From Siphonodentalium dalli (Eukaryota; Mollusca; Scaphopoda; Gadilida; Siphonodentaliidae): a stretch of 64,000 nucleotides of DNA. Made by a program: the position numbers and the translations under genes. Positions 40,501 to 46,010 of the stretch are shown here, piece after piece (the stretch's first letter is position 1; each line of letters starts with the position of its first letter). The DNA is taken from positions 128,929,917-128,993,916 of the forward strand of contig CP136066.1 in the NCBI GenBank assembly GCA_032622095.1. The letters run 5' to 3'. Below the pieces are notes generated by a model that was not told the origin of the DNA, did no database searches, and saw nothing but the letters and a program-made list of their open reading frames with translations.

Positions 40501-42744
40501 TCAATACTATTGACTGTATCCTCATTAAATTGTACTAACTCTGAAATTGATTTATGAGTAAAAGTCCAGAAACCATTGCAGCATTAATTCTTTATTACAC
40601 CAAATCTTCTCATCTATACATAGGTCACAATGTTCTTCCAAAACTGACTGTATCCCTTTCATAAAGCTGTCCCTGATTCCCTTTAATTGCTAACATTCAA
40701 TAATGAAGTGTTTTCTTCCCTCGAGATGTTCTTTACAAAGGAGACAGGTTGGACTCACATTAAATTGGTTGAATCTGTATCAGTTTGCTTGAAGTGTATA
40801 GTTCCAGGTACCGTTGCCTTGATCATAGCTTTACAGACTTTTTTCAGATCCGTATTTAGATAGTGCCATGTAGCATGAGGTCTTCTTGTTGGCTGATCTT
40901 GTATTTGAAGATATCAAAGAGATGGCTTGCCCTCCACTTCAGCTGACCACTCATTTCTCTGGTATTCATCAACTCGTTCATCTCTCTATGAGCAGATTGC
41001 AACTCCCCTGTGACATTATGTACTGATACATGCAAAACATGCACTATTGTAAATTTCGACAAAATCACTAGTACATCAGCTGATACATATTTCCATGTTA
41101 AGAATAATGTTAGTTGTAAAATCGAAATTTGGTGTACTTACTCTCATGTAAAAAGTGTGAATTTGCGGTATATGTGGGGGCGACAGAGAGACAGCTCACG
41201 TAGATGATCAAAGTACACTCCCGGGACATAAGGCTGCATCCAGATAAGCCAGTTTTAATACCAACATTTCAATGGGACTGGACATTCTATTAAGGACATG
41301 ATTGTTTCGGTGCACAATTTTTATGCACAATTTTTATGCACAATGTTCAACCGATTGTCATTTAGATAAGTAATCTTGTAACATGTAGCCGAAAGTGTAT
41401 TTTGGATCATCACTGAGGAAAGCATGTGGCCGAAAGCTTTCATATTGAGCAGCTATTATATATTAAATGCTGATAAAATAATTAACATTGATATCAAGTG
41501 CTATTCCCACCAGACTACCGAATCATTGATGCATGAATCAACAGACACAACAAATTTTAGATCAATGCAGAAATATTAAAACATTGTGAACACCCCCCCT
41601 GCCATAAGAAGTATCAAGTATAACCAATAGTTCAGTGTCCAAGATACTAATTAACAGGAAATACATATTAGGGTAAGAAAATATTATTTCTCAACCATTG
41701 ATACTTTGAACAAAGGATTCCAGTTTTATGTGATGCTATATCTTTAGAAAACTTTTTCCAGCTATCTTCACATTTTACATATAGATGTATATTCAATATA
41801 TTGAATACTATTGATGTTTGCATGTGTGATTGTCAGTATGATTGTCACTTTGGTTGAAGGTGTTTCATTGTCAGTATGCAGGGTTTCCGCTATACCGGCA
41901 CAGGGTCTCCTTGACGGCCCCTTCCCCTCGCCAAGTTTTCCCCTCCTGCCATACCCCAGGACATACTGCATGTCTATAAAGGTATAAAGATGTTTAAAAC
42001 TTCTGAATTTTGTTGGAATAGTACTAAGGAATTTTAAAAGGTGAATTTATTTTATATCTTGTGAGTGTACACTCTAAACGCGTTGTTAAATTGAAACAGG
42101 AAGTGATCAGAACTGACATCGCTAGGAGCTATGCCTTTGAGGTCGGTTAGTTACGTTGCGGTTGTATGTAATCAGCCTTAATATATTCCGATTACGTTAT
42201 GCATCCGAAACATCTGCTGTGTCTTCCACAGTGAGTCTTTTAACATTAACGAGCACGTTTAACTCGGGATTAAAATTACTGGTTTTCTGTACATGTACTT
42301 CGTAAATTAATATATATCTAATAAATTTAATAGTTTTAAAGTTACAGGTACATGTATAAGGTTTGATAGCTTGGCACTTGGGCAGAAATGGAACAAAACA
42401 ATCTGCCGTTTCTACTCTCACACGATTCTATTGGCCGATATAACGAAAGTAGTTCAACCAGTGCTAAAAGTAAAACAGGCTACTTTTACCTGGATTTTCC
42501 CCCTTGACGGCTACCGGCCCCATTCCCCTACCCCTAGCGGAAACCCTGGTATGGTTGAAGGTGAAATGATTGTTTTCTTGTTTAGAGTATGTTTGTATAA
42601 TTTGAAAACTTTCTTATTCAGAGAAACCAAATACCACTGAATGTATCAGCTCCTATGACAAAACTGAAGTGAGCAAATATCAGCTATTTGAAGGACTGTT
42701 AATGGAAGTCAGTAATAGTACAGATGGTGTTGAAGTTCCTGCAG
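23..42744 (+). CDS. ADAM10: ADAM10-like (Kuzbanian-type) membrane metalloprotease, five internal exons, partial
   Basis: ADAM10 is a single-pass membrane sheddase that cleaves Notch, cadherins and other surface proteins. The window shows only the region after the catalytic domain. Joining 23-185, 4775-4879, 12748-12832, 19841-19946 and 42622-42744 gives one uninterrupted frame of about 194 codons. It begins with the disintegrin domain (CGNGLVEEPDEECDCGY, then a cysteine-rich stretch ending SPTAGPCCTDGC). The ADAM10-specific cysteine-rich segment follows (CNGTMAVCPEP, GQCRGSLCKKIDWEEC, ending GVEVPAG). Spacing of cysteines and the words ECDCGY, GPCC, CNG..CP and GQC.GS.C match ADAM10 better than ADAM17, which has ECDPG here. 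One cysteine of the usual CC pair before the fifth exon is serine (CYVSC). Signal peptide, prodomain, zinc site (HExxH), transmembrane and tail exons are not present. Introns are 4.6, 7.9, 7.0 and 22.7 kb and full of mobile elements. Confidence 0.9.
424..2636. mobile_element. piggyBac-like non-autonomous element flanked by TTAA
   Basis: TTAA occurs at 420-423 and 2637-2640. Immediately inside, the left end reads CCCTTATTCCAAC, and the right end read inversely gives CCCTTTTCCCAAC, an imperfect 13-bp inverted repeat. TTAA target duplication plus a CCC-start terminus is the piggyBac pattern. The same terminus occurs on the short MITE at 5966-6209 and at the right edge of the related copy ending at 32174. 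No transposase is recognisable inside, so this is probably non-autonomous or decayed. The segment 1245-2636 is clearly homologous to 30967-32174. Confidence 0.65.
438..522. repeat. 34-bp short tandem repeat, about 2.5 copies
   Basis: Units starting TATCGTCTTTTGA at 438, 472 and 506 are nearly identical, and the third is partial. They sit just inside the left end of the piggyBac-like element, where subterminal repeats are common. Confidence 0.8.
2757..3122 (+). mobile_element. DIRS-derived internal fragment
   Basis: The stretch from ATTATGGACTTG through GGGATGCAACTATC is a diverged copy of 17660-17870 inside DIRS element A. Its ATTTACTTCTCGATTCGGGA part also matches 46225-46250 inside DIRS element C. 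An open frame at 2793-3122 contains VNIYFSIRDATIGDKV, and the DIRS C copy reads VNIYISIWDARIRDKQ. The shared words suggest a once-coding segment of these elements. I cannot assign it to gag, RT or recombinase with confidence. Confidence 0.5.
3473..3834. repeat. 120-bp direct repeat enclosing a DIRS right-end remnant
   Basis: The block 3473-3592 (starting AAAATATTATTTTGTATACC, ending GAGTTACCATACCAC) recurs at 3714-3834 with very few differences. Between them, 3655-3722 reads ATAACCAATAGTTCTGTGTC, then CAAGATACTTATTAGGAGAT and a TATTTTG tail. This is the complement of the second half of the DIRS A internal complementary region (19100-19170), so a solo DIRS right terminus lies here. Confidence 0.6.
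3714..4560. repeat. Diverged duplicated segment (partner at about 11345-12130)
   Basis: Stretches such as CGAAAACAAAATTAATGAAT, CATAAAATGTGAAAATTATA and the later ATAACCAATCAAGATT region occur in the same order at 11510-12110, in intron 2. Differences and indels are numerous, so this is an old duplication or an old dispersed repeat family. There is no coding content. Confidence 0.6.
4775..4879 (+). CDS. ADAM10: ADAM10-like exon B: C-terminal disintegrin domain, ends at a U12 donor
   Basis: The acceptor is TTTCCAG at 4768-4774. The exon completes an AGC serine codon with exon A, reads SPTAGPCCTDGCVFETADS and continues to CSEASYC. It ends with the first two bases of an asparagine codon at 4879. 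There is no GT after it. The next bases are ATATCCTTTTT, the U12-type donor consensus. Joining to 12748 restores the conserved CNG of ADAM10. Confidence 0.9.
4975..5140. repeat. Decayed pearl-like repeat copy
   Basis: TGTCTGTCTGTCC-type repeats at 4979-4992 are followed by a ~150-bp segment ending in CAGAGTTATGGCCCTTTG. The same order of microsatellite then core occurs at 7440-7960, so this is a single degenerate copy. Nothing else recognisable was seen from 5141 to 5961. Confidence 0.45.
5966..6209. mobile_element. piggyBac-like MITE, 244 bp, with TTAA duplications
   Basis: TTAA flanks at 5962-5965 and 6210-6213 enclose perfect 14-bp inverted termini CCCTTTACCCAACA. The right half contains a perfect palindrome with 40-bp arms (6108-6147 and 6151-6190) and a 3-base loop. 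The terminus belongs to the same family as the larger elements ending at 2636 and 32174. There is no coding capacity, so transposition would need a piggyBac-type transposase supplied from elsewhere. Confidence 0.85.
7205..7370. repeat. GC-rich fold-back repeat (GGTGTACTTG/CCGAACGGC family)
   Basis: Inverted words around TCGCGGTGTACTTGTCATTC and its complement (7257-7345) form an imperfect hairpin. A related but more open copy, with repeated GGTGTAGTTGCCATT and CCGAACGGC words, lies at 42860-43050. Base composition is far richer in G and C than the surrounding intron. Confidence 0.6.
7390..8525. mobile_element. Pearl-like (Helentron-type) non-autonomous repeat
   Basis: A head palindrome TATGTTTACCCATACC..GGTAAACATA (7391-7422) is followed by a (GTCC)n then (TGTC)n microsatellite (7447-7514). 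About three ~150-bp tandem units then follow, each ending in GAGTTATGGCCCTT (at 7647, 7797 and 7947). A fourth decayed unit occurs at 8400-8520. Head, ACGG-type microsatellite and ~150-160-bp tandem core are the described layout of bivalve pearl elements. The family assignment is from memory of that layout, not from a search. Confidence 0.6.
11345..12140. repeat. Partner of the duplicated segment at 3714-4560
   Basis: This stretch shares ordered blocks with 3480-4560, for example ACCATACCGTGAAAACAAAA, CATAAAATGTGAAAATTATA and a repeated GAATTTCTATT region. The copy lies just right of the hAT-like insertion. There is no open frame of interest. From 12141 to 12731 I see nothing recognisable before the U12 branch site. 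Confidence 0.55.
12732..12747 (+). promoter_or_regulatory. U12-type branch site and AC 3' splice site
   Basis: TCCTTAAC at 12732-12739 is an exact match to the core of the U12 branch-site consensus. The terminal AC dinucleotide is at 12746-12747, and there is no AG in the interval. Branch-to-splice distance is about 9 bases, at the short end of the usual U12 range. Confidence 0.85.
12748..12832 (+). CDS. ADAM10: ADAM10-like exon C
   Basis: The exon is 85 bases, one base plus 28 codons, ending in phase 0 before GTGAGTGT. Together with exon B it reads CNGTMAVCPEPTKAADKTLC, then SDNTLVCLEG, aligning with the CNG..LCP and C..HTQVCINGQ region of ADAM10. It is the start of the cysteine-rich segment that follows the disintegrin domain. 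Confidence 0.9.
12833..14104 (+). other. Left part of intron 3, no recognisable element
   Basis: After the GTGAGT donor the sequence is AT-rich with short A and T runs. No open frame looks like a known protein, and no terminal repeats were found. Intron 3 as a whole runs 12833-19840 and ends CTCACAG. Confidence 0.5.
15790..16520 (+). pseudogene. GC-rich decayed coding region of DIRS A (gag-like candidate)
   Basis: This block differs sharply in composition from the flanking intron. It has overlapping short open frames on both strands, rich in Ala, Ser, Pro and Gly on the + strand. In position it corresponds to the gag-like region of DIRS B. No motif identifies it, so the gag assignment rests on position and composition only. 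Confidence 0.3.
16785..17255 (+). repeat. 117-bp tandem repeat (39 codons), four copies, inside DIRS A
   Basis: Units start TTTTCCTCTG near 16784, 16901, 17017 and 17134, with period 116-117. Each contains CTGTTGGTGGTCATGCCTCC and TTTGTAGTCGCGGCTTCCAC. At 117 bp the repeat would keep frame and encodes LLVVMPPLFVVAASTTFAET-type blocks on +. The third unit is one base short, which breaks that frame. More diverged relatives of the same unit occur at about 15850-15950 and 16620-16710. Confidence 0.85.
17660..17870 (+). mobile_element. DIRS A segment shared with 2757-3122
   Basis: ATTATGGACTTG..GAACTACGCTCA..GGGATGTATC aligns in order with the fragment in intron 1. It marks the shared internal region of this DIRS subfamily. 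The frame is broken here by several stops. The rest of the right interior (17871-19060) shows no recognised domain. It includes G-rich runs at 18605-18630 and 18728-18745. Confidence 0.5.
19064..19170. repeat. Internal complementary region of DIRS A
   Basis: The first half (ATAACCATTAGTTTCAGTGT to GACGGAGATA) complements the left terminus at 14328-14370. The second half (TTTACCCAAAATATGTATCT to GACACTGAAC) should complement a right terminus. That right terminus is not present in the right arm, but is found as solo copies at 3655-3722 and 41614-41690. Confidence 0.75.
19841..19946 (+). CDS. ADAM10: ADAM10-like exon D
   Basis: The exon follows CTCACAG and ends before GTAAGT. It is 106 bases, phase 0 in and phase 1 out. 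It reads QCRGSLCKKIDWEECFLTK, continues through a lysine/serine-rich loop, and ends RLCYVSC. This matches GQCAGSIC..EEC and ELCHVCC of ADAM10, with the first cysteine of the CC pair replaced by serine. Confidence 0.9.
20240..20335. repeat. Outlying minisatellite units
   Basis: Two diverged units (ACCTCTTTATAACTCCTTAC, then CATCTTTCTAACTCCTTAC) belong to the 49-bp family that resumes at 27361. They mark the left remnant of an array now separated by about 7 kb of inserted elements. Confidence 0.75.
20607..20771. mobile_element. 165-bp fold-back palindrome
   Basis: Arms 20607-20682 and 20696-20771 are near-perfect inverted copies (GTATTAC, AAATAAATACACGGTGTA, then CAAGTTGTACCACAAAAAAC) with a 13-base GC-rich loop. 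It abuts the left terminus of the 20765-22240 element and shares its GTAATAC word. It is probably a fold-back MITE. Confidence 0.7.
20765..22240. mobile_element. 1.5-kb element with 13-bp inverted termini TTGTAATACGACC
   Basis: TTGTAATACGACC at the left and GGTCGTATTACAA at the right are exact inverse copies. I cannot fix a target duplication. The right part (22083-22200) has about three tandem copies of a ~38-bp unit (GGTGCTTCTGAGGAAATGAC). No protein is recognised. The superfamily is undetermined. Confidence 0.5.
22603..22639. repeat. Hairpin inside the DIRS B terminal repeat
   Basis: GTATCTTACCT and AGGTAAGATAC form an 11-bp stem with a 15-base loop. The mirror copy is at about 26875-26911 in the right terminal repeat. 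Conservation in both arms is expected from the inverted repeat itself. Confidence 0.7.
23397..24376 (+). pseudogene. DIRS B gag-like region
   Basis: Two adjacent open segments (23397-23954 and 23957-24376) lie directly upstream of the pol-derived parts. The first is serine-rich and acidic in its middle (SLQSSQSDVGREDTLVSDF), followed by STVDLIYKLLPADQCSPP. The second contains ADLTSSAIFMGAHPDC and a hydrophobic helical stretch. Position and composition fit the gag-like ORF of DIRS elements. No zinc knuckle is visible. The frame break near 23954 and the loss of sequence after 24376 mark it as decayed. Confidence 0.55.
24426..24626 (+). pseudogene. DIRS B reverse transcriptase remnant
   Basis: LVNLLGSLGFLINWEKSSLL followed by PSQSFVHL is the conserved tail of DIRS-type reverse transcriptase, just after the palm. 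The palm and the YxDD-type catalytic motif should lie upstream. However, only about 50 bases separate this from the gag-like region, so the catalytic core has been deleted. Confidence 0.7.
24830..25267 (+). pseudogene. DIRS B RNase H domain
   Basis: The open frame reads LTTDSSSQGWGGVLLPPYL, then INIKEMMAVISSLQHW, LVLSDNSTVVSYIRRQGG, and ends HHIPGSLNVIADSSSR. These are the D, E, D and D-containing RNase H blocks in the order used by DIRS elements (TDSS..GWG, N.KE..A, SDN, G..N..AD). The domain would degrade RNA in the RNA-DNA hybrid during reverse transcription. This segment is uninterrupted although its neighbours are broken. Confidence 0.85.
25311..26622 (+). pseudogene. DIRS B tyrosine recombinase, broken frames
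   Basis: Recombinase parts occur in three frames. The N-terminal core-binding part is at 25311-25748 (SKSRRASTVKVYHARWSVYT). Next is 25954-26148 with ARRMSELHALSV, which holds the first catalytic Arg. Then come 26199-26435 with DAHLCPVRALKTYIRRSKV and 26185-26622 with HEIRAISSWAYQ (His-x-x-Arg), WSQPSTFATFYLRD (tyrosine). All four R-H-R-Y positions can be pointed to, but at least two frameshifts separate them. In DIRS elements this enzyme replaces an integrase and inserts the circular DNA copy. A stop at 25749 and a divergent stretch to 25950 are further damage. Confidence 0.8.
26711..26810. repeat. Internal complementary region of DIRS B
   Basis: One block complementary to both outer ends of the element, as described in the DIRS B entry. 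In DIRS replication this region is thought to align the two ends for ligation into a circle. Confidence 0.85.
27361..29785. repeat. 49-bp minisatellite, about 40 copies, with one internal insertion
   Basis: The unit is ACTACAGACCAAATCTGCCT followed by CTTTATAACTCCTTACACTA and TTTATATTA. A 52-bp variant has TATATAAACTCC in place of TATAACTCC, and the two forms are interspersed. Interruptions are few: a ~330-bp Harbinger-like insert at 27626-27955 and some degenerate units after 29430. There is no spacer diversity, so this is a satellite, not a CRISPR array. Confidence 0.95.
27626..27955. mobile_element. Harbinger-like fragment inserted in the minisatellite
   Basis: The right edge reads GAGATGACCCC followed by TAA, then the satellite resumes with CTCCTTACAC. 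That terminus matches the right end of the Harbinger-like element at 11117. The interior has repeated ATCGGTACCGAT-type words. The left terminus is missing, so the copy is truncated. Confidence 0.55.
29786..30460. other. Unidentified 520-bp insert, then the last minisatellite units
   Basis: From 29786 to about 30305 the sequence is unrelated to the satellite and has no recognised feature. From 30306 the 49-bp units return for three increasingly diverged copies and end near 30460. The insert is therefore younger than the array. I see no clear inverted termini on it. Confidence 0.5.
30967..32174. mobile_element. Second copy of the intron 1 piggyBac-like element, left-truncated
   Basis: The sequence runs in step with 1245-2636, from CTCCACAAACCAAATGTT to GGGGAAAAGGG. 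The right end is followed by TTAA at 32175-32178, as in the intron 1 copy. No left CCC terminus was found, so the copy is truncated. The ~460 bases between 30461 and 30966 are AT-rich with nothing recognised. Confidence 0.7.
32190..33840. repeat. Diverged internal duplications, otherwise featureless intron
   Basis: AATATGAATATTTTGTGA with its GCTGTTTAT follow-on occurs near 32425 and again near 32983. An AGAAATCACTCAAAT block near 32307 resembles 32864. ACATGGCCACTGGCAGCCAT occurs near 33618, and a close relative, GGCCACCAGCAGCCATCTTG, near 33787. These indicate old local duplications with a period of several hundred bases. No gene is visible. Confidence 0.45.
33840..34010. repeat. Arm of a dispersed inverted repeat (partner 38530-38705)
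   Basis: AAGGTCTGCA, AATTAAAATATTAATAGTT and TTCCCTATCCAAT occur here in order. They occur in reverse complement at 38530-38705, inside the hAT-like element at 37943-39004. The remainder up to 34448 has no recognised feature. Confidence 0.55.
35415..36053. repeat. Dispersed repeat ACTAGCAGGTGACCCGACTT with duplicated tail
   Basis: A (TA)n run leads into ACTAGCAGGTGACCCGACTT. The block TTTTCCCGGCCATAG plus AACAGACAAAC and CCAAAATATATATTAGAT occurs at 35574-35635 and again at 35988-36052. The lead-in and tail resemble 3' ends of non-LTR-type repeats common in invertebrate genomes. I cannot name the family. Confidence 0.5.
36643..36786. mobile_element. 144-bp fold-back MITE with 8-bp duplication ATTGACTC
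   Basis: ATTGACTC occurs at 36635-36642 and 36787-36794. The element CACAGTTGTTGGAAATTTGT..ACAAATTTCCAACAACTGTG is almost entirely self-complementary, with arms of about 65 bp and a short AT-rich loop. The duplication length fits hAT-type mobilisation. It lies inside the 35137-37144 element. Confidence 0.9.
37943..39004. mobile_element. hAT-like element, 1.06 kb, with 8-bp duplication TAACTTTC
   Basis: TAACTTTC at 37935-37942 and 39005-39012 flanks CAGGCCCCAAGCTAGGGG and its inverse CCCCTAGCTTGGGCCCTG. CAG-start termini and an 8-bp duplication are the hAT pattern. There is no transposase, so the element is non-autonomous. Confidence 0.85.
40490..41070 (-). pseudogene. 3' end of a LINE-type reverse transcriptase gene, decayed
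   Basis: Read on the - strand, an open frame at 40856-41068 (WRASHLFDIFKYKISQQEDL) is followed, across stops, by SPTCLLCKEHLEGRKHFIIEC near 40690-40750. The C-x2-C-x8-H-x4-C spacing is the zinc-knuckle-like tail found at the C-terminus of many LINE ORF2 proteins. RT and endonuclease domains are absent, as expected for a 5'-truncated or old copy. The region 39959-40490 shows nothing else recognisable. Confidence 0.5.
41614..41690. mobile_element. Solo DIRS right-terminus remnant
   Basis: ATAACCAATAGTTCAGTGTC, CAAGATACTAATTAACAGGA and AATACATATTAGGGTAAGAA match 3655-3722 and the complement of the second half of the DIRS A internal complementary region. No DIRS interior adjoins it. Confidence 0.6.
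41879..42548. mobile_element. Short hAT-like element with CAGGGTTTCCGCTA termini
   Basis: CAGGGTTTCCGCTATACCGG at left and GCGGAAACCCTG at right are inverse copies for at least 12 bases, followed by CCCCTT-rich sub-ends. Only 5 bases (GTATG) are clearly duplicated in the flanks, so the target duplication is eroded or of another length. It lies 73 bases before exon E. It carries no transposase. Confidence 0.6.
42622..42744 (+). CDS. ADAM10: ADAM10-like exon E
   Basis: The acceptor is TTATTCAG and the donor GTAAGC. The exon is 123 bases, phase 1 in and phase 1 out. It reads QKPNTTECISSYDKTEVSKY, then QLFEGLLMEVSNSTDGVEV and PAG. In ADAM10 this is the membrane-proximal segment just before PGSPC. 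Two N-glycosylation sequons (NTT, NST) are visible. The next expected exon, beginning SPC..YC, was not found up to 64000. Confidence 0.85.
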
Positions 42745-43088
42745 GTAAGCATCATTTAGCATACTTGTCTTCCGTCTATGTGGAATAGATATTATCTATT
42801 ATTAGTGTTGTATTAGCACATTGAATTTCAAACAGTCATCCAATATACATACCCCTATCGCCACAACAAGTATCCACTTAACCACGGTATGGTTAGTGTT
42901 GCCCCCATGGCCGAACGGCAACTACACCTCAGTTCCACCAGCCGTACTGGAGTTGGGCCATGGTGTAGTTTCTAATTGGCCACGGTGTAGTTGCCATTTG
43001 GTCGCTGTGTACATGCCGCTCGGCCACAGTGTACTTGCCATTCAAAATAATGTTGAAAAACTACAAAATTAAATGAGGTTTGATCTAT
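42745..43088 (+). other. Start of intron 5 with a GC-rich repeat
   Basis: After GTAAGC the sequence is AT-rich. At 42860-43050 it contains a copy of the GGTGTAGTTGCC/CCGAACGGC repeat seen in intron 2 (7205-7370), here as four to five loose tandem words. No exon. Confidence 0.55.
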
Positions 43089-44104
43089 TGTATCTCCGTC
43101 AAAGGTATCTTGCCCACTGAACTATATGGTATATTATCCCAAGTAGGAGGGGTTAACTCTCCGAGTTGAAAAAAAACAGTACGAAATTCTATGTACATAT
43201 CCTCTGTCATGTTCATGACACGTGTAATCACGTGATTTCTGACACGTAGTGAAGTATTCGCCATATTTTTATCCCTCCTCCACTAGGAAGGACGCAAAAA
43301 GAATCTCTCCAACAAAGCTAAGTTGCAGTTTGTATAGCAAAAACAGTTTTGTTTTTGTTTTATACAAACAACATTATTTCTTTGCTTATAGTTGAAAATT
43401 ATGTACAATTCACATAAAGATTACGCGGTTGTTCCGAATATAATCTCGGAAGCGGACGACTCGTTTCGTTTTAACGGACTTTGTCTTCCATAATTTTAAT
43501 CGGTCAATGATTTAATATCCGTGTTTATGCCGACAATATCAGAGTTTCTGGCCTATTAACGGCAGAACATTCGAGGCACCATTGGATATGACTAAAGACG
43601 CTGATCGTTTTCTTTATAACAAATCTATGGCATACAGGTGACGTATTATTTAAGTTACCACGTGCCTTGACGGTGGTTAAAGGTATCACGAAATTAGGTG
43701 ACTTACTTTCGAGTTCATTTTTTTTTCGTTTTACGGCTTTATTTAGACGTTGACAATCACCGTCTGGTGTACAACTGACGACAAAAGCACTGTTTTAATG
43801 CTTGTGAAATAGGCTGATAGGATTGTAAAATCCTGAATGTCAATTTGAACCTTTTTAACCATGAATGATTAACAATGGAGCCTTTACTGCCTTGGTTGAC
43901 ACAGGTATGGTAACATAACACAACAGGTGTATTTTTGATTGTTCGTAATCACATTAATTACTTTCACAGGACTGCTCATCGAGGTAAGAACAGGTTCATG
44001 AATCGCCTTCCCCGTAGCTCCCCTTGAAGTCGCTTCCCTCGTTTCGAGGTCCCAAGAATAGAGAACGAAAGTCGATATATAGGGTTCCTCGGAGCGATAG
44101 TCAC

Positions 44105-45850
44105 ACCACACAGGACGCGGGTTGGGGCTACCCATCGAACCTGTAGCTCACACGAGTTGCTTCCCCTAGGACACGGACAAACTCGCGGGGAAGGATCCAG
44201 AGAATTTTTGTTTGGGGACACCTGTTCTGTATTTGAGTATGTGTCCATATAAATTTGGATGTTAAAATATTCAGTACTGGATACTTGATTATGCAAATAA
44301 AGGCTCCATATTATAGACTATATATCATCTGCGGGCTGATGATTTGCATTACTAGTACATTTGGTTGAATTGTAGAAAAATTCCTTGAAAATATGGAAGA
44401 TCCAACTGGAATAAATACTATCTACATGGAATTTGGGGACATTTGGGTCTCTATAGTTTGGGCACCCAAACCTGTTACAGGTATCAAAATATCCCTGGAT
44501 CTTTCTCTGACTTGCCGATATATTGTGTTCCTCTAACTGGCGTAATTAGGACTCGGGGCGATAGTCACACCAAACAGGGCGCGGGTTGGGGCTACCCATT
44601 GAACCCATTAGTCACATTGGTGCGCTCCCTGGACTATCGAACGGGACGTCAATCTGCTTCCTCGGGTCGACCGTTGGCGGTTGACGTGCCCCGGACGGCT
44701 GTGACCACTGAGCTCTACTAACACTCGACACACGCCGTCCATCGCTACAAGTCGTCATCTCGGGGTCAGCGCGGCTGGGGGATACACCCTCAGTGGTCCC
44801 TGACCATGCTCTCCGGTGCCTTATGATCATAGTGTGTGGAAATTTGGGCTAAAATTACTAGTCGAATGGCCATTTTTACTTTGTCTCAATTCAAATTAGG
44901 AGACATTTTCTCAAATTATTACATTTACGCTATTATTTGGCACCTGAAAGTTTATCCTTCATGCCTTCTGCCCCAGCTGGGCTTGGAATGGGATCACAGT
45001 TCACAGGCTTGTTTCCTCCTTATTATAAGCCACCACTTCCGGAGGCTTGGCAGACAGGTTACTGGCCGCGTTCTGGCCAACAGCTGTCAGTAACTTCGGG
45101 TTTGATTTTAAATGAAAACAAAAGATCTTATTCCCTGACGCCATTATAGCAGGAAGCTTGCTTGGGAACTGGTACCTACTAACCTCCCATCGCCAGTTCG
45201 GTCGGTTGGATATCGGGATCGGTCGAGCTGCTGCTCCACCCCGAGATGTACAGGCTCTGGACATTCCTCCGGGGTCCCCAATGACCAGACCTCACATGCA
45301 ATTAGAAATGAAGCTTCTCGTGGTGTATTGTGCTGTTAACACCCCATCAACGGATGGAGATCAGGATCAGATCGAGCAGTCGCTCCAGCACGAGGTGAAA
45401 GGGCTTTCGACATTCCTTTCGGGTCACCTTCACATGCGCTTACGAGGGAGCTCAGTTAGTTGTTCAGTGTTCTCTGATGCAGCCAAGCGCAGGAAGAAAA
45501 TTAATGTCGAATTTTGATTAGCAAATAACCTCAGATTGACATGATTTGATAGCATTGTTCTACAATCATTTACAATTTAACAGAACATCAGAGTGCTTTC
45601 CCTTGTTTCGAGGGTTCCAAGGTAGAGATAGAAACCTTTACGACCAGGACACTGTCACTTGTCGATGTATAGTGTTCCCTTCATTGGCGTAATTAGCACT
45701 CAGGATGATAGTCCCACCAAACAGGTCGCGGGTTGGGGCTACCCATCGAACCCATTGGCCGCATTTGGTGGGCTTTCTGGACTATCGACAGGGACTCCAA
45801 GTCGGATACTCGGGACGACGGTTGGCATACCCTGGGACAGTCAAATGAGG
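44105..45850. repeat. Three dispersed copies of a GCGGGTTGGGGCTACCCAT unit within DIRS C
   Basis: The unit occurs near 44117, 44580 and 45727. The last two share a further ~100 bases (CATTGAACCCATTAGTCACA versus CATCGAACCCATTGGCCGCA, then GGACTATCGA). This implies internal duplication in the element before decay. No frame is kept across them. Confidence 0.65.
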
Positions 45851-45935
45851 AAATAGGATCCAAGTTGCATGGCTTTTGTTAGCATTTGGGTAGCAACTTG
45901 CCCTGTGATGCCCGTCAATTTGTACCCTGCCTAAC

Positions 45936-46010
45936 GTCGTCAGAGCTGGGTGGTTATGCCATCGGACTGCACACTTGGCGACCTGGGTTCGACCATCCTG
46001 AGAGGTATTC
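45936..46010 (+). other. Weak tRNA/SINE-like B-box segment in DIRS C
   Basis: GCTGGGTGGTTATGCCATCG followed by CTTGGCGACC and GGGTTCGACC resembles A- and B-box spacing of a tRNA-derived SINE. No cloverleaf can be drawn and no poly-A tail is seen. Low confidence. Confidence 0.2.

Larger units (their letters stand above)
19947..42621 (+). other. Intron 4, 22.7 kb, repeat-rich
   Basis: GTAAGT opens it and TTATTCAG closes it (phase 1). It contains a split minisatellite (20240-20335, 27361-29785, 30306-30460), DIRS B, a piggyBac-like copy, a Tc1/mariner-like shell with nested hAT-like elements, a LINE 3' remnant and a short hAT-like element. No host exon was recognised inside. Confidence 0.75.

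Noticed and set aside
43968-43987. Possible 14-base micro-exon (TTTCACAG/GACTGCTCATCGAG/GTAAGA)
   Set aside because: Joined to exon E it would read GLLIE rather than the expected SPC of ADAM10, and it lies inside DIRS C.
45936-46010. Functional tRNA gene
   Set aside because: There is a B-box-like word but no cloverleaf, and the A-box is poor. Kept only as a weak SINE-like feature.
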